This document shows, in pieces, positions 1 to 6,155 of a stretch of 7,764 bases of DNA. The position numbers and the translations under genes were made by a program. A model generated the notes under the pieces. That model was not told the DNA's origin. It made no database searches and saw only the letters and a list, made by a program, of their open reading frames with translations. The stretch's first letter is position 1. The number at the start of each line of letters is the position of its first letter. Origin of the DNA: Dehalococcoidia bacterium (GTDB taxonomy: Bacteria; Chloroflexota; Dehalococcoidia; SAR202; UBA11138); contig JAAXHY010000318.1 of the NCBI GenBank assembly GCA_012270665.1, forward strand, positions 1-7,764, in the 5' to 3' direction.

Positions 1-228
1 GTCTATGGCGAGTTGCTCGACCACATCCACGAACTCGCAGCCTCCGTAGTAGCGTCTTCCGGGGTATCCCTCGGCGTACTTGTTGGTGAATACGGAGCCC
101 TGAGCCTCCAGGACGGCGCGGCTGGCGTAGTTTTCGGACGCTATGAGGTTGATGTTCTCGCGTTGGCGGCGAATTTCGCTTTCGATGGCGTCGGCCACGC
201 TGGGGTCACGGTCCTGGAGGGTGGTCAT
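1..228 (-). CDS. glyA: Serine hydroxymethyltransferase, N-terminal part (cut by window edge)
   Basis: The reverse strand from the ATG at 228 reads through 76 codons to the window edge without a stop. The start [15 protein letters not shown], followed by [11 protein letters not shown], a [14 protein letters not shown] segment and [10 protein letters not shown], is the conserved N-terminal region of SHMT. The enzyme is cytosolic and PLP-dependent. It interconverts serine and glycine and supplies 5,10-methylene-tetrahydrofolate. The PLP lysine and most of the catalytic domain lie outside the window, so intactness cannot be judged. A GGAG lies 6 nt before the ATG. The start is only 14 bp after the stop of hpf on the same strand, so the two genes are probably co-transcribed. 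Confidence 0.95.
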   Translation of the reverse strand, partial: MTTLQDRDPSVADAIESEIRRQRENINLIASENYASRAVLEAQGSVFTNKYAEGYPGRRYYGGCEFVDVVEQLAID

Positions 229-242
229 TTGGGTCTCCGTGG

Positions 243-824
243 TTAGACGAGTTCGGGTTCGATGAGGCCGTAGTCGCCGTCGTCGCGGCGGTAGGCGACG
301 TTGTATTCGTTGGTATCGGTGTTGAAGAAGAGGAAGAAGTTGTGTCCGAGCATCTCCATCTGGAGGATGGCGTCTTCGACGGACATTGGGGTCATGGTGA
401 AGCGCTTGGTGCGGACGACTTCTCCGATGTCTTCGATGGCTTCCTCTTCGGCGGATTCGGGCATTTCTATGATGGCGTCGAGAGGGATGTCTCTCATTCC
501 GGCGCGGTCTCGTCTGCCCTTCTGCGAGCGGTAGACCTTGCCCTTGAAGCGTCGGATCTGACGGTCAACGATGTCGGTTACGGAGTCCACGGCGGCGAAG
601 AGGTTGACGCCGCTCTCCTGCCCGCGCAGGGTGTATCCGCCTATCTTGAGGGTCATCTGGGCGTGAACGCGGTCTCCTGCGGAGCGCGAGGAACGGCGGG
701 AGAGCTCGAGGACGGCATCGTCCATGTTGGGGAGGTGACGCAGGACGCGGTTGAATTTCTTCTGCACGTAGTCTTCGGCGTTTGGGTTGAGGTCCAAGTT
801 TCTGGACAGAATCTTTATGTCCAC
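243..824 (-). CDS. hpf: Long-form ribosome hibernation promoting factor (HPF/RaiA family)
   Basis: The protein has 193 residues, the usual size of the long (two-domain) HPF. Residues 1-100 form the S30AE/RaiA domain ([20 protein letters not shown]..., then [21 protein letters not shown]), which binds the 30S decoding region. After an acidic linker ([15 protein letters not shown]) comes the C-terminal dimerisation domain, about residues 134-190, with [38 protein letters not shown]. In the family this domain pairs two 70S ribosomes into inactive 100S dimers in stationary phase or stress. The start is GTG, chosen because a near-perfect Shine-Dalgarno AAAGGAGG sits 8 nt upstream and the protein begins exactly where the family does. 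It heads a probable operon with glyA. Its leader contains a strong hairpin and an extended -10 box, annotated separately. Confidence 0.96.
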   Translation of the reverse strand: MDIKILSRNLDLNPNAEDYVQKKFNRVLRHLPNMDDAVLELSRRSSRSAGDRVHAQMTLKIGGYTLRGQESGVNLFAAVDSVTDIVDRQIRRFKGKVYRSQKGRRDRAGMRDIPLDAIIEMPESAEEEAIEDIGEVVRTKRFTMTPMSVEDAILQMEMLGHNFFLFFNTDTNEYNVAYRRDDGDYGLIEPELV

Positions 825-862
825 TTGGGGAGCCTCCTTTCGTATGGAATCGAGTCAACAAA

Positions 863-886
863 CCCGCGCCCAGAAATGGGCGCGGG
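863..886 (-). promoter_or_regulatory. Perfect GC-rich hairpin in the hpf leader (attenuator, terminator or stability element)
   Basis: Bases 863-872 and 877-886 are exact reverse complements (10 bp, mostly G-C) around a 4-nt loop, GAAA on the plus strand and TTTC on the minus strand. Read on the minus strand the stem is followed by TTTGTT, a weak U-tract, about 38 nt before the hpf GTG. It lies between the predicted hpf promoter and the ribosome binding site, so it is in the leader if that promoter is right. It could be a terminator for the upstream XRE gene, an attenuator of hpf, or a 5' stabilising stem. The sequence does not decide between these. Confidence 0.6.
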
Positions 887-901
887 ATAGTATGTCTTCA
901 A

Positions 902-910
902 ATTCTACCA
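902..910 (-). promoter_or_regulatory. Candidate extended -10 promoter of hpf-glyA
   Basis: The minus strand reads TGGTAGAAT: a TGn extension followed by TAGAAT (5 of 6 matches to TATAAT). No convincing -35 hexamer lies 16-18 nt upstream, which is tolerable for an extended -10 promoter. Transcription would begin near 895, about 9 nt before the leader hairpin. Prediction from motif only. Confidence 0.4.
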
Positions 911-1096
911 TAATCGTCCTTGTCTGAGGCGGGATTTACGGGATGAAAGGATGACCATGATGGAGGGGAGTATGGTGGAAGAGGGCGGGACTATTCTGGT
1001 AGTGGCGCGGGAAGGCATCCAGGTTTGGGCGATTTGGTTCCAGGCGTCTTTGAGTTGGTAGCTGACGGATGGATCGGTCTCCAGGTTGGAGACGTA

Positions 1097-2119
1097 TCAG
1101 TCGCTATATATCACTGGGTCTTCCTCTGTGCTTTCGAGCACTCGATACAGGATGCGCCTCAGCACAGTTCTCTGGTCTCTCTCATTCATTGGGAAGCGAG
1201 CGGCCACTCCTTTGAGCATCCATTCCTTCAGAAGCGCAATCATTCGCTCATCTAGGTCAGGTTCAACCAGGTCGGCGACCGTGGTCTTGAGGACTGCGGC
1301 AAGAGTTCGCAACTCCATGAGCGCGGGATTGGATATATTGTCGGGACTCCCTTCGATTTGACGAATTCTTTCAACTGTGAGGACATCTCCTGAGTGGGAC
1401 GCCACATCCTCTCTGGTGAGTCCCGATTCTTGACGCGTGATCTTTATCTTGTTGCCAACCATGTTCTTTTCAAAATTGGAAAAGGCGAGTTTTCTCTGTT
1501 CGAGGATAGGACGTATCTCTGTCAGACGGGCTCGGAGTTCATCTCTCAGGTCATCCAGGCTCGTGTAGGCGATCATCAGGTTAAGCGCGGGTATGCCTGT
1601 TATCATCCTGCTGACTCGTGTATCGCCATAAGCTATCAGGATTATTGGGATGAGCGCTGAACGGGCAAAATCCGGTTCCTCGTCCGCGCCAGCGCTGGCG
1701 AAATCAGCGACGTGAACCAAGAGGTCGCTTCTAAGCGCTCGTTCCCTATCCATGTTGTACATGTCGTTTGCTTTCACATCGGGATGTTCGACCGGGGCGA
1801 TTGCCTTTCTGGGTTCGTATAAATCAATCTCAAGGTCCTTACAGACCGAGTTCACGATATTGTAAACCGCGACGAGATGGAGCCGCTCCTTCTCGGTCAA
1901 ATCCGTGAGGGCAGACGCTAAGTATGCGTTCAGGCTCAACGGCGCGGCATCACGCTGATAAAGAATCATTGACGATTCTTCAGATGAACCCGCAAACGGC
2001 CGCAATAGCTCGTTCTCTTTGACAACATACTTGTCACGTCTTGCCTCAAACTCATCAAGCGTGATCTGATCGAAATGTTCATCCAGGATTCTCCGAGCTT
2101 CTTGAGGGTTGACCATCAT
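1097..2119 (-). CDS. XRE-family HTH protein with N-terminal nucleoside-deoxyribosyltransferase-like domain
   Basis: A 340-residue protein from the ATG at 2119. GTG 2122 and ATG 2116 are alternatives in frame; AGGAG lies 5 nt before 2119 but only 2 nt before 2122. Residues 1-60 are charged and unrecognised. Residues 62-209 look like the NDT Rossmann-type fold: a first strand AYLASAL (65-71), YEP (101-103), then a segment ALRSDLLVHVADF (128-140), then S142-x-G144-x3-E148-x3-A152 before LIPIILI. This matches the NDT pattern SxGTGxExxxA, in which the Glu is the catalytic nucleophile. Residues 224-287 are an XRE-type helix-turn-helix (ITRQESGLTREDVA...VERIRQIE... LRTLAAVLKTTVADLVEPD). A helical tail follows. 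No signal peptide or membrane segment is seen. The HTH is secure; the NDT-like assignment is my reading of motif spacing. It may sense or hydrolyse a nucleotide while binding DNA. Plain regulation by an inactive domain is also possible. Its codon use is less G/C-rich than its neighbours, consistent with transfer. Confidence 0.8.
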   Translation of the reverse strand: MMVNPQEARRILDEHFDQITLDEFEARRDKYVVKENELLRPFAGSSEESSMILYQRDAAPLSLNAYLASALTDLTEKERLHLVAVYNIVNSVCKDLEIDLYEPRKAIAPVEHPDVKANDMYNMDRERALRSDLLVHVADFASAGADEEPDFARSALIPIILIAYGDTRVSRMITGIPALNLMIAYTSLDDLRDELRARLTEIRPILEQRKLAFSNFEKNMVGNKIKITRQESGLTREDVASHSGDVLTVERIRQIEGSPDNISNPALMELRTLAAVLKTTVADLVEPDLDERMIALLKEWMLKGVAARFPMNERDQRTVLRRILYRVLESTEEDPVIYSD

Positions 2120-2122
2120 CAC

Positions 2123-2505
2123 CTCTCCTGTAAGGCTCCGCGATCACGCCAAACGCGCCGGATGCAGGCGGCGGGGTTGCGTACGGCAATCTGTATATGT
2201 GCCCGGTCATACAAAGCCGAGTCTGGATATATAGGTCCGCCTTCCCTCGACTATTTCGTGAACAGCCCAGCATCCTATAAGATTTCAACACCGTTATACC
2301 ATTCTAGCTTGACGGCACCATGATAGTTGAGATGATTTTGAATACCACTGCTCACTCAGGCCAAACTCCCTTCATGGTCATTAGCCCGAATTGGTATAAG
2401 TTGTGAAATGGCTGAAATCCAAGGGCGATACATTAGTTCGCAATGCGCTAATAGAACATATATGCCGCATAGGTCAAGCCCATGCGTGCGGATGGAAGGA
2501 TTTTG
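2123..2505. other. Divergent intergenic region between the XRE gene and the dehydrogenase
   Basis: About 380 bp, more A+T-rich than the flanking genes, with no convincing coding sequence or RNA gene. On the minus strand TGGTATAAC (plus 2293-2301) is an extended -10 candidate for the XRE gene, leaving a leader of about 165 nt. On the plus strand TTCGCA (2437-2442), 16 nt, TATATG (2459-2464) is a weak promoter candidate for the dehydrogenase. A small inverted repeat overlaps this: ATTAG at 2432-2436 with CTAAT at 2448-2452, plus inner CGC/GCG. It could be an operator, possibly for the neighbouring XRE protein. All three are motif readings without support from comparison. Confidence 0.3.
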
Positions 2506-3351
2506 ATGGCTGACAGACTAATCGAGACGGCGCTGGTTACCGGGGCTTCTTCGGGGATTGGGAGGGTGACGTGTCTGCGCCTGGCGGAGAAGGGGTACAC
2601 GGTTGTGGGGACGAGCCGGGCGCTGGAGAGGCTGGCGGGTTTGTTCGATGACGCGGCGCGGCGCGGGCTGAGGGTGTGGGGGGTGGAGATGGATGTGAAT
2701 TCGGACGAGTCGGTGGAGTCGGTCATGCGCGGGCTGATCGAGCAGTTCGAGGGATTCGACGCGCTGGTGAATAACGCCGGGTTCGGGGTGTGGGGGCCGG
2801 TGGAGAGTCTTTCGATGGATGAGTTGAAGATGCAGTTCGAGGCGAACTTCTTCGGGGCGGCGCGGATGATCAATGCGGTTCTGCCCGGGATGCTGTCGCG
2901 GGGGTCGGGGCGAATCGTGAATATAAGTTCGGTGCTGGGCAGGATCGGGACGCCGTTCAACGGGGCGTATGTGTCGAGCAAGTACGCGCTGGAGGGGTTG
3001 AGCGAGTCGCTGAGGGCGGAAGTGGAGCCGTTCGGGGTACGGGTGTCGCTGGTGGAGCCGGGGTGGTTCGCGACGGATTTTCAGAAGAACCAGTTGAAAG
3101 CGGCTCGGTCCGGGGATCCGGCTCTTGTGTACGCTCCATACATTCGGCGGTATGATGAGCGGCATGATCGGTTCGAGCGGCTGGCGGCTGATCCTGTGAA
3201 GGTGGCGAGGGTTATCGAGAGGGCGATAAGCGCGCGGAGGCCGTCGTTCAGGTATCCGGTGAGCGCGGAGGCGTGGGCTGTGGCGGTGGGGAATCGGGTT
3301 CTGCCGGAGCGGGTGAAGCACGCGCTGCTGTCGTGGGCGACGATGGGGTGA
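2506..3351 (+). CDS. Classical short-chain dehydrogenase/reductase (SDR), NAD(P)-dependent
   Basis: The protein has 281 residues from ATG 2506. ATG 2482 is in frame, but the Shine-Dalgarno GGAAGG at 2494-2499 lies 6 nt before 2506 and downstream of 2482, so 2506 is preferred. Numbering from there gives the full classical SDR set: TGASSGIG (12-19) for dinucleotide binding, T36-S37-R38 after the second strand (an Arg here usually favours NADP), D63-V64 near the adenine, NNAG (89-92), N114, S142, Y155 and K159 as the N-S-Y-K catalytic tetrad. PGWFATDF (about 185-192) resembles the substrate-loop start. The C-terminal part, about 190-281, is long and sets specificity, which cannot be read. It is a soluble cytosolic oxidoreductase of unknown substrate. 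It seems to be a single-gene unit; the next feature, rnpB, has its own promoter. Confidence 0.93.
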   Translation: MADRLIETALVTGASSGIGRVTCLRLAEKGYTVVGTSRALERLAGLFDDAARRGLRVWGVEMDVNSDESVESVMRGLIEQFEGFDALVNNAGFGVWGPVESLSMDELKMQFEANFFGAARMINAVLPGMLSRGSGRIVNISSVLGRIGTPFNGAYVSSKYALEGLSESLRAEVEPFGVRVSLVEPGWFATDFQKNQLKAARSGDPALVYAPYIRRYDERHDRFERLAADPVKVARVIERAISARRPSFRYPVSAEAWAVAVGNRVLPERVKHALLSWATMG

Positions 3352-3368
3352 ATCGTTAGTTATCAGTA

Positions 3369-3397
3369 TTCAGTTTTCAGAGGGTTGGCTGTACACT
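3369..3397 (+). promoter_or_regulatory. Candidate rnpB promoter
   Basis: TACACT at 3392-3397 is a fair -10 box and sits 6 nt before G3404, exactly the first base of the P1 helix. That spacing fits transcription starting at the mature 5' end. The -35 candidate TTCAGT (3369-3374, 17-nt spacer) matches poorly and lies inside a TCAGT-rich repeat stretch. Confidence 0.4.
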
Positions 3398-3403
3398 TAG
3401 GTT

Positions 3404-3763
3404 GCCAAGGCGGCCGGGCGGTCGCCGCTCCGGCTTCGGTCGGAGTGGAGGAAAGTCCGAGCTTCGCCGGACAGGATGCCCGCTAACGGCGGGGCGGGGC
3501 GACCCGACGGAAAGCGCCACAGAAACAGACCGCTCGCCTAAGGCGAGTAAGGGTGAAAAGGTGAGGTAAGAGCATCACCGCTCCGCTGGCAACAGCGGGG
3601 GTCCAGGCAAGCCCCATCCGAAGCAAGGCCGAATAGGGGGAGTTACGGGTGTCCGGCCCATCCCCGGGTTGGCCGCAAGAGCCTGTCGGCAACGGCAGGC
3701 CCAGATAGATGATCGCCGTCCGCTGTCTGCGGATACAGAACTCGGCTTACAGGCTGCCTTGGC
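3404..3763 (+). ncRNA. rnpB: RNase P RNA (catalytic subunit), bacterial type
   Basis: The RNA component of RNase P, which removes 5' leaders from tRNA precursors. Conserved blocks occur in order: GAGGAAAGTCCG (3448-3459), ACAGGATGCC (3471-3480), an ACAGAAACAGACCGC segment near 3520, AGGGTGAAAAGGTG with GGTAAGAGCATCACCGC, AAGCAAGGCCGAATAGGGG (near 3621-3639), a CCGGGTTGG element like the L15 loop that contacts tRNA CCA (near 3665), AGATAGATGATCGCC (3702-3716), and ACAGAACTCGGCTTAC (3735-3750). The ends are set by P1: 3404-3415 pairs with 3752-3763 over 12 bp with one G-U. The block order resembles the common type A form. About 360 nt is normal. Open frames across this region on either strand are not genes. 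Confidence 0.97.
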
Positions 3764-3808
3764 TTCATAGTTTTCAGTATCTTGGTCACTGGGCCAGAAA
3801 AGTTCCTC

Positions 3809-3837
3809 TTGACGCAACGGGATGGATGCCTTATCTT
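3809..3837 (+). promoter_or_regulatory. Promoter of the portal-like gene
   Basis: TTGACG (3809-3814, 5 of 6) and TATCTT (3832-3837, 4 of 6) are separated by 17 nt, the ideal spacing. Transcription would start near 3844, giving a leader of about 43 nt before ATG 3887. This is the best -35/-10 pair in the window. It suggests the gene is transcribed by the host's main sigma factor rather than from a lost upstream phage operon. Confidence 0.5.
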
Positions 3838-3886
3838 GTAGAGAGAACATTTATTCTGTACGCAAGAAGTGGGAGGAATTTCGGGG

Positions 3887-5104
3887 ATGAGACTGATTGG
3901 AGATCGGAATGGCGCCGGCGGTGTGATTGTGGAGTGGATGCGGAGATACCTGGGGCGCGGGAAGAGGGAGGCCGAGAGCGGTCCCTCGTCGGCGCTGTCG
4001 CGGGACGGGGCAATGGGTCCGTTCGGGCTGTACAGGGGCGAAGGCGAGGAGGATGTCAGCTACGCGGACTATTTCGTGAAGTCGGCGCCGGTGTACGCGG
4101 CTATCAAGCTGAGGGCGGACGCGGTTGCGCGGCCCGGTCTGAAGGTGTACCGGGTCTCTATGGTGAATGGGCAGTCGCGCAGGGAGTGGGTCGGACACGA
4201 GCATCCGGCGCAGGAACTTCTGGACAGGGCGAATCCACACTGGACGGGCGGCGACCTTTGGCGGGCGACTGAGACGTACCTGAACCTGTGGGGCGAGGCG
4301 TACTGGGCAGTGGAGCGGGACGAGGCAGGAACTCCGTTCGAGCTGTGGCCGCTGCGTCCTGACAGGGTGCGGATCGTGCCGGACGAGCGGGAGTACATTC
4401 GCGGGTACGTTTATACCGGGCCTTCGGGGGAGCCGGTGGGGTTCGCGCCGGACGAGATGGTGCGGCTGCGCTATTTCAATCCTCTACACGAGTATGGCGG
4501 GCTGTCTCCTATCAGGCCGGTGCAGCTATCGGTGGATATGGGAAGGGACGCCTTGCTGGGGAATCGGTCGGGTATCGGGAACGACGCCACGCCCGGCGTG
4601 GTACTCGAGACGGATGGAGTGCTCAGCAAAGATCAGGTGGACGCGCTCTATGAGACATGGGAGTCGCGGCACCGCGGACCGGACAATAAGCTGAGGCCGG
4701 CAATCATCGGCGCGGGACTGAAGGCGTCGCAGGTGGGGTTTTCTCCAAAGGATATGGAGTATCTGAACACGCTGCGCTGGACGGTGGAGGACGTGGCGCG
4801 GGTGTTCAATGTTCCGAAGCCGCTGCTGCACGACCTGGAGAGGGCGACTTACGCGAATATCGAGACGACGCGGCGGATGTTCTGGGAGACGTGCATCGTG
4901 CCGGAGTTGAGTTTCTTCGAGGAGACGCTGAGGGAGCGTCTGCTGCCGATGTTCGGGGAGGCGTCGCTGGTGGCGGAGTTCGATACGTCGAATATCGAGG
5001 CGCTGCGGGAGTCGGAGACGGAGCGGGCGAGGAGGATAAGCATCTACGTGTCGGCGGGTGTGATGACGGTGGAAGAGGCGCGGGCTGAGGTGGGGTTGGG
5101 GTGA
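3887..5104 (+). CDS. HK97-family phage portal protein (orphan)
   Basis: The protein has 405 residues, close to the usual HK97 portal length (about 400-430). ATG 3887 is chosen because GGAGG (3872-3876) lies 10 nt upstream; a GTG at 3869 precedes that site. In numbering from 3887, portal hallmarks occur in order: a VYAAIKLRADAVARPGLKVY stretch (about 69-88), HPAQELLDRANP (106-117), LNLWGEAYWAVERD (132-145), LWPLRPDRVRIVPD (153-166), MVRLRYFNPLHEYGGLSPI (191-209), DVARVFNVPKPLL (302-314), a helical segment with ATYANIETTRRMFW, and a C-terminal SAGVMTVEEARAEVGLG. In phages, twelve copies form the DNA channel at the capsid vertex and dock the terminase. Here no terminase, protease or capsid gene adjoins it: rnpB lies upstream and a convergent toxin-antitoxin pair downstream. 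The frame is intact and its codon use looks like the host's. It is either a retained remnant or a domesticated gene; the family call is firm, the function is not. Confidence 0.92.
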   Translation: MRLIGDRNGAGGVIVEWMRRYLGRGKREAESGPSSALSRDGAMGPFGLYRGEGEEDVSYADYFVKSAPVYAAIKLRADAVARPGLKVYRVSMVNGQSRREWVGHEHPAQELLDRANPHWTGGDLWRATETYLNLWGEAYWAVERDEAGTPFELWPLRPDRVRIVPDEREYIRGYVYTGPSGEPVGFAPDEMVRLRYFNPLHEYGGLSPIRPVQLSVDMGRDALLGNRSGIGNDATPGVVLETDGVLSKDQVDALYETWESRHRGPDNKLRPAIIGAGLKASQVGFSPKDMEYLNTLRWTVEDVARVFNVPKPLLHDLERATYANIETTRRMFWETCIVPELSFFEETLRERLLPMFGEASLVAEFDTSNIEALRESETERARRISIYVSAGVMTVEEARAEVGLG

Positions 5105-5139
5105 GATTGCAATAGAATGGTTTGGAGTGTGGTGGTCGG

Positions 5140-5556
5140 TCAGCTCTCGCGCAGGAGAGCGGTAAACCCGGCCTGCTCGAAGTCGCGGTCGTAAGCCAGG
5201 GCTTCCGTGATGCCACGCTGTTCCATCACCAAGAAGTTGGCGCAGTCGGTGAGGCTCCAACGTTGGTCCAGACGAGAGGCAAATCTCTCAAGGGCTGCGG
5301 CGAACTGGGCGCCGGTCTGCTCAACGACCACTACATTCCGGTCATTCTCAAGTCTCAGGGCCGTTTCTGAGGCGAGTCCGCGCCCGGTCGGTCCACCCTT
5401 GCTCATTGCGTTTAGGAACTCGACAAGAACCAGTTCAGTCGTAACTATCCGGTAGTCGGATATATCTTCTGATACACTTGTCACTCGACTATGCAGAGCG
5501 TCATCGGACCTGACCATGGCGACCCAATAGCCATTATCGGCGAAGATTTCCCTCAC
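5140..5556 (-). CDS. PIN-domain toxin (VapC-like ribonuclease)
   Basis: The protein has 138 residues, the size of a single PIN domain. The metal-binding acids fall where expected: D7 in IFADNGYW, E46 in TTELVLVEFLNAM, D104 in WSLTDCANF, and D123/D125 in AYDRDFEQAGF. PIN toxins of this type are Mg-dependent RNases that cleave tRNA, rRNA or mRNA when the antitoxin decays. The start is GTG with AAGGAG 8 nt upstream, and this GTG overlaps the antitoxin stop (GTGA). It is convergent with the portal gene, with only about 35 bp between stops and no clear terminator there. Residue 8 is Asn where many VapC proteins have Thr or Ser after the first Asp; this does not remove a metal ligand. The RNA target cannot be inferred. 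Confidence 0.88.
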   Translation of the reverse strand: MREIFADNGYWVAMVRSDDALHSRVTSVSEDISDYRIVTTELVLVEFLNAMSKGGPTGRGLASETALRLENDRNVVVVEQTGAQFAAALERFASRLDQRWSLTDCANFLVMEQRGITEALAYDRDFEQAGFTALLRES

Positions 5557-5849
5557 GAATCGCTCTCCTTCGGAGCGCCGTAGAGGTAGTGATCAATATT
5601 CTTGGACAGATCGGTTGGAAGATTGTCCCACCCGTCGTCAGATACGGATCCTCGGAGTTCTTCAAACATTTGGATTAGGGACGCAGTATTTGGAGCAACC
5701 ATCTGACCATTTTCCGGCTCAAGGGCAACTTCGCTGTCCTGGGATCCGTTTTCGATGCGCAGCGTCACCTCAGCGCCGTCTTCAAGGTCAATTGGTTCCA
5801 GTGGTGTCAGGACACCATCGGTGAATCTGGCCTTTATGCTGAGAGTCAT
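5553..5849 (-). CDS. DUF104/AF2212-like antitoxin paired with the PIN toxin
   Basis: The protein has 98 residues. The N-terminus MTLSIKARFTDGVLTPLEPI, followed by DLEDGAEVTLRIEN, is the DUF104 (AF2212-like) signature, a small beta-rich antitoxin domain about 35 residues long. The remainder is a polar linker and a segment ending WDNLPTDLSKNIDHYLYGAP, typical of the part that binds the PIN partner. ATG 5849 is preceded by AGGTG with 6 nt spacing. It is first in a two-gene operon, and its last codons overlap the toxin start by 4 bp, so the two are translationally coupled. Such antitoxins usually repress their own operon together with the toxin. The stem at 5908-5934 upstream is a possible but unproven operator. 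Confidence 0.85.
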   Translation of the reverse strand: MTLSIKARFTDGVLTPLEPIDLEDGAEVTLRIENGSQDSEVALEPENGQMVAPNTASLIQMFEELRGSVSDDGWDNLPTDLSKNIDHYLYGAPKESDS

Positions 5850-6085
5850 TCAAATCACCTATGCCTATATCGTTGAGCTCGCCTGAGTTGGCGTTAATAC
5901 GTCCCCAGCGCGCGGCTTCCGTCTCGTCGCGCGCACTCGTACATTGCCATGCTGAGGACTATATGTCCTTCTTTTTGGCTTACATGGCCCGTGTTTCTGA
6001 GGTGGATCGTGGCCATTGTAACATGGTATGCCTTTAAGGGCTGAAAGATAAATAGCGGTCAGAAGAGGGCTACCGTAAGGGACTC

Positions 6086-6094
6086 TGTTAGAAT
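6086..6094 (+). promoter_or_regulatory. Candidate extended -10 promoter of the enolase-type gene
   Basis: TGTTAGAAT: TGn followed by TAGAAT (5 of 6). No good -35 hexamer lies at the expected distance. Transcription would start near 6101, leaving a leader of about 55 nt. Confidence 0.4.
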
Positions 6095-6098
6095 CGCG

Positions 6099-6117
6099 TG
6101 AGGCTGAGACGGCCTCA
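6099..6117 (+). promoter_or_regulatory. Small hairpin or operator at the predicted transcript start
   Basis: TGAGGC (6099-6104) pairs with GCCTCA (6112-6117) around a 7-nt loop; a register with CTGAG (6104-6108) and CTCAG (6114-6118) is also possible. It overlaps the predicted start of transcription, where a regulator-binding palindrome or a 5' stabilising stem could act. There is no U-tract, so it is not a terminator. Confidence 0.3.
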
Positions 6118-6155
6118 GTTATTCGATTTGAGATAGGAGCGAAAGGGTATTTGGC

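Larger units (their letters stand above)
5850..6155. other. Divergent intergenic region between the toxin-antitoxin operon and the enolase-type gene
   Basis: 306 bp with no supported gene. It contains a 7-bp GC-alternating inverted repeat (5908-5914 with 5928-5934, 13-nt loop) about 60 bp before the antitoxin start, an ATGGCC/GGCCAT inverted repeat around 5980-6015, the extended -10 candidate at 6086-6094, and a hairpin at 6099-6117. No clear promoter for the antitoxin was found. Confidence 0.4.

Noticed and set aside
951..1061. A 36-codon plus-strand open frame with AAAGG just upstream.
   Set aside because: The AAAGG suits only an internal ATG, the peptide has no recognisable feature, and the stretch is the spacer downstream of a minus-strand gene. 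Short frames like this are frequent by chance.
2079..2291. A 70-codon minus-strand frame upstream of the XRE gene.
   Set aside because: It overlaps the start of the XRE gene in another frame, has no family resemblance and uses codons unlike its neighbours.
3783..3801. A small stem (TGGTC/GGCCA) after rnpB as its terminator.
   Set aside because: Only 5 bp with a G-U pair, and it is followed by GAAAAG rather than a T-run.
3483..3850. Minus-strand open frames across the RNase P RNA gene.
   Set aside because: They are antisense to conserved rnpB blocks and have no protein features of their own.
3869..3886. GTG 3869 as the start of the portal gene.
   Set aside because: The GGAGG that can serve as ribosome binding site lies after this codon and fits ATG 3887.
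3735..5140. The 3' end of rnpB as a phage attachment site, because of the adjacent portal gene.
   Set aside because: I found no second copy of the rnpB 3' end downstream in the window, and no integrase.
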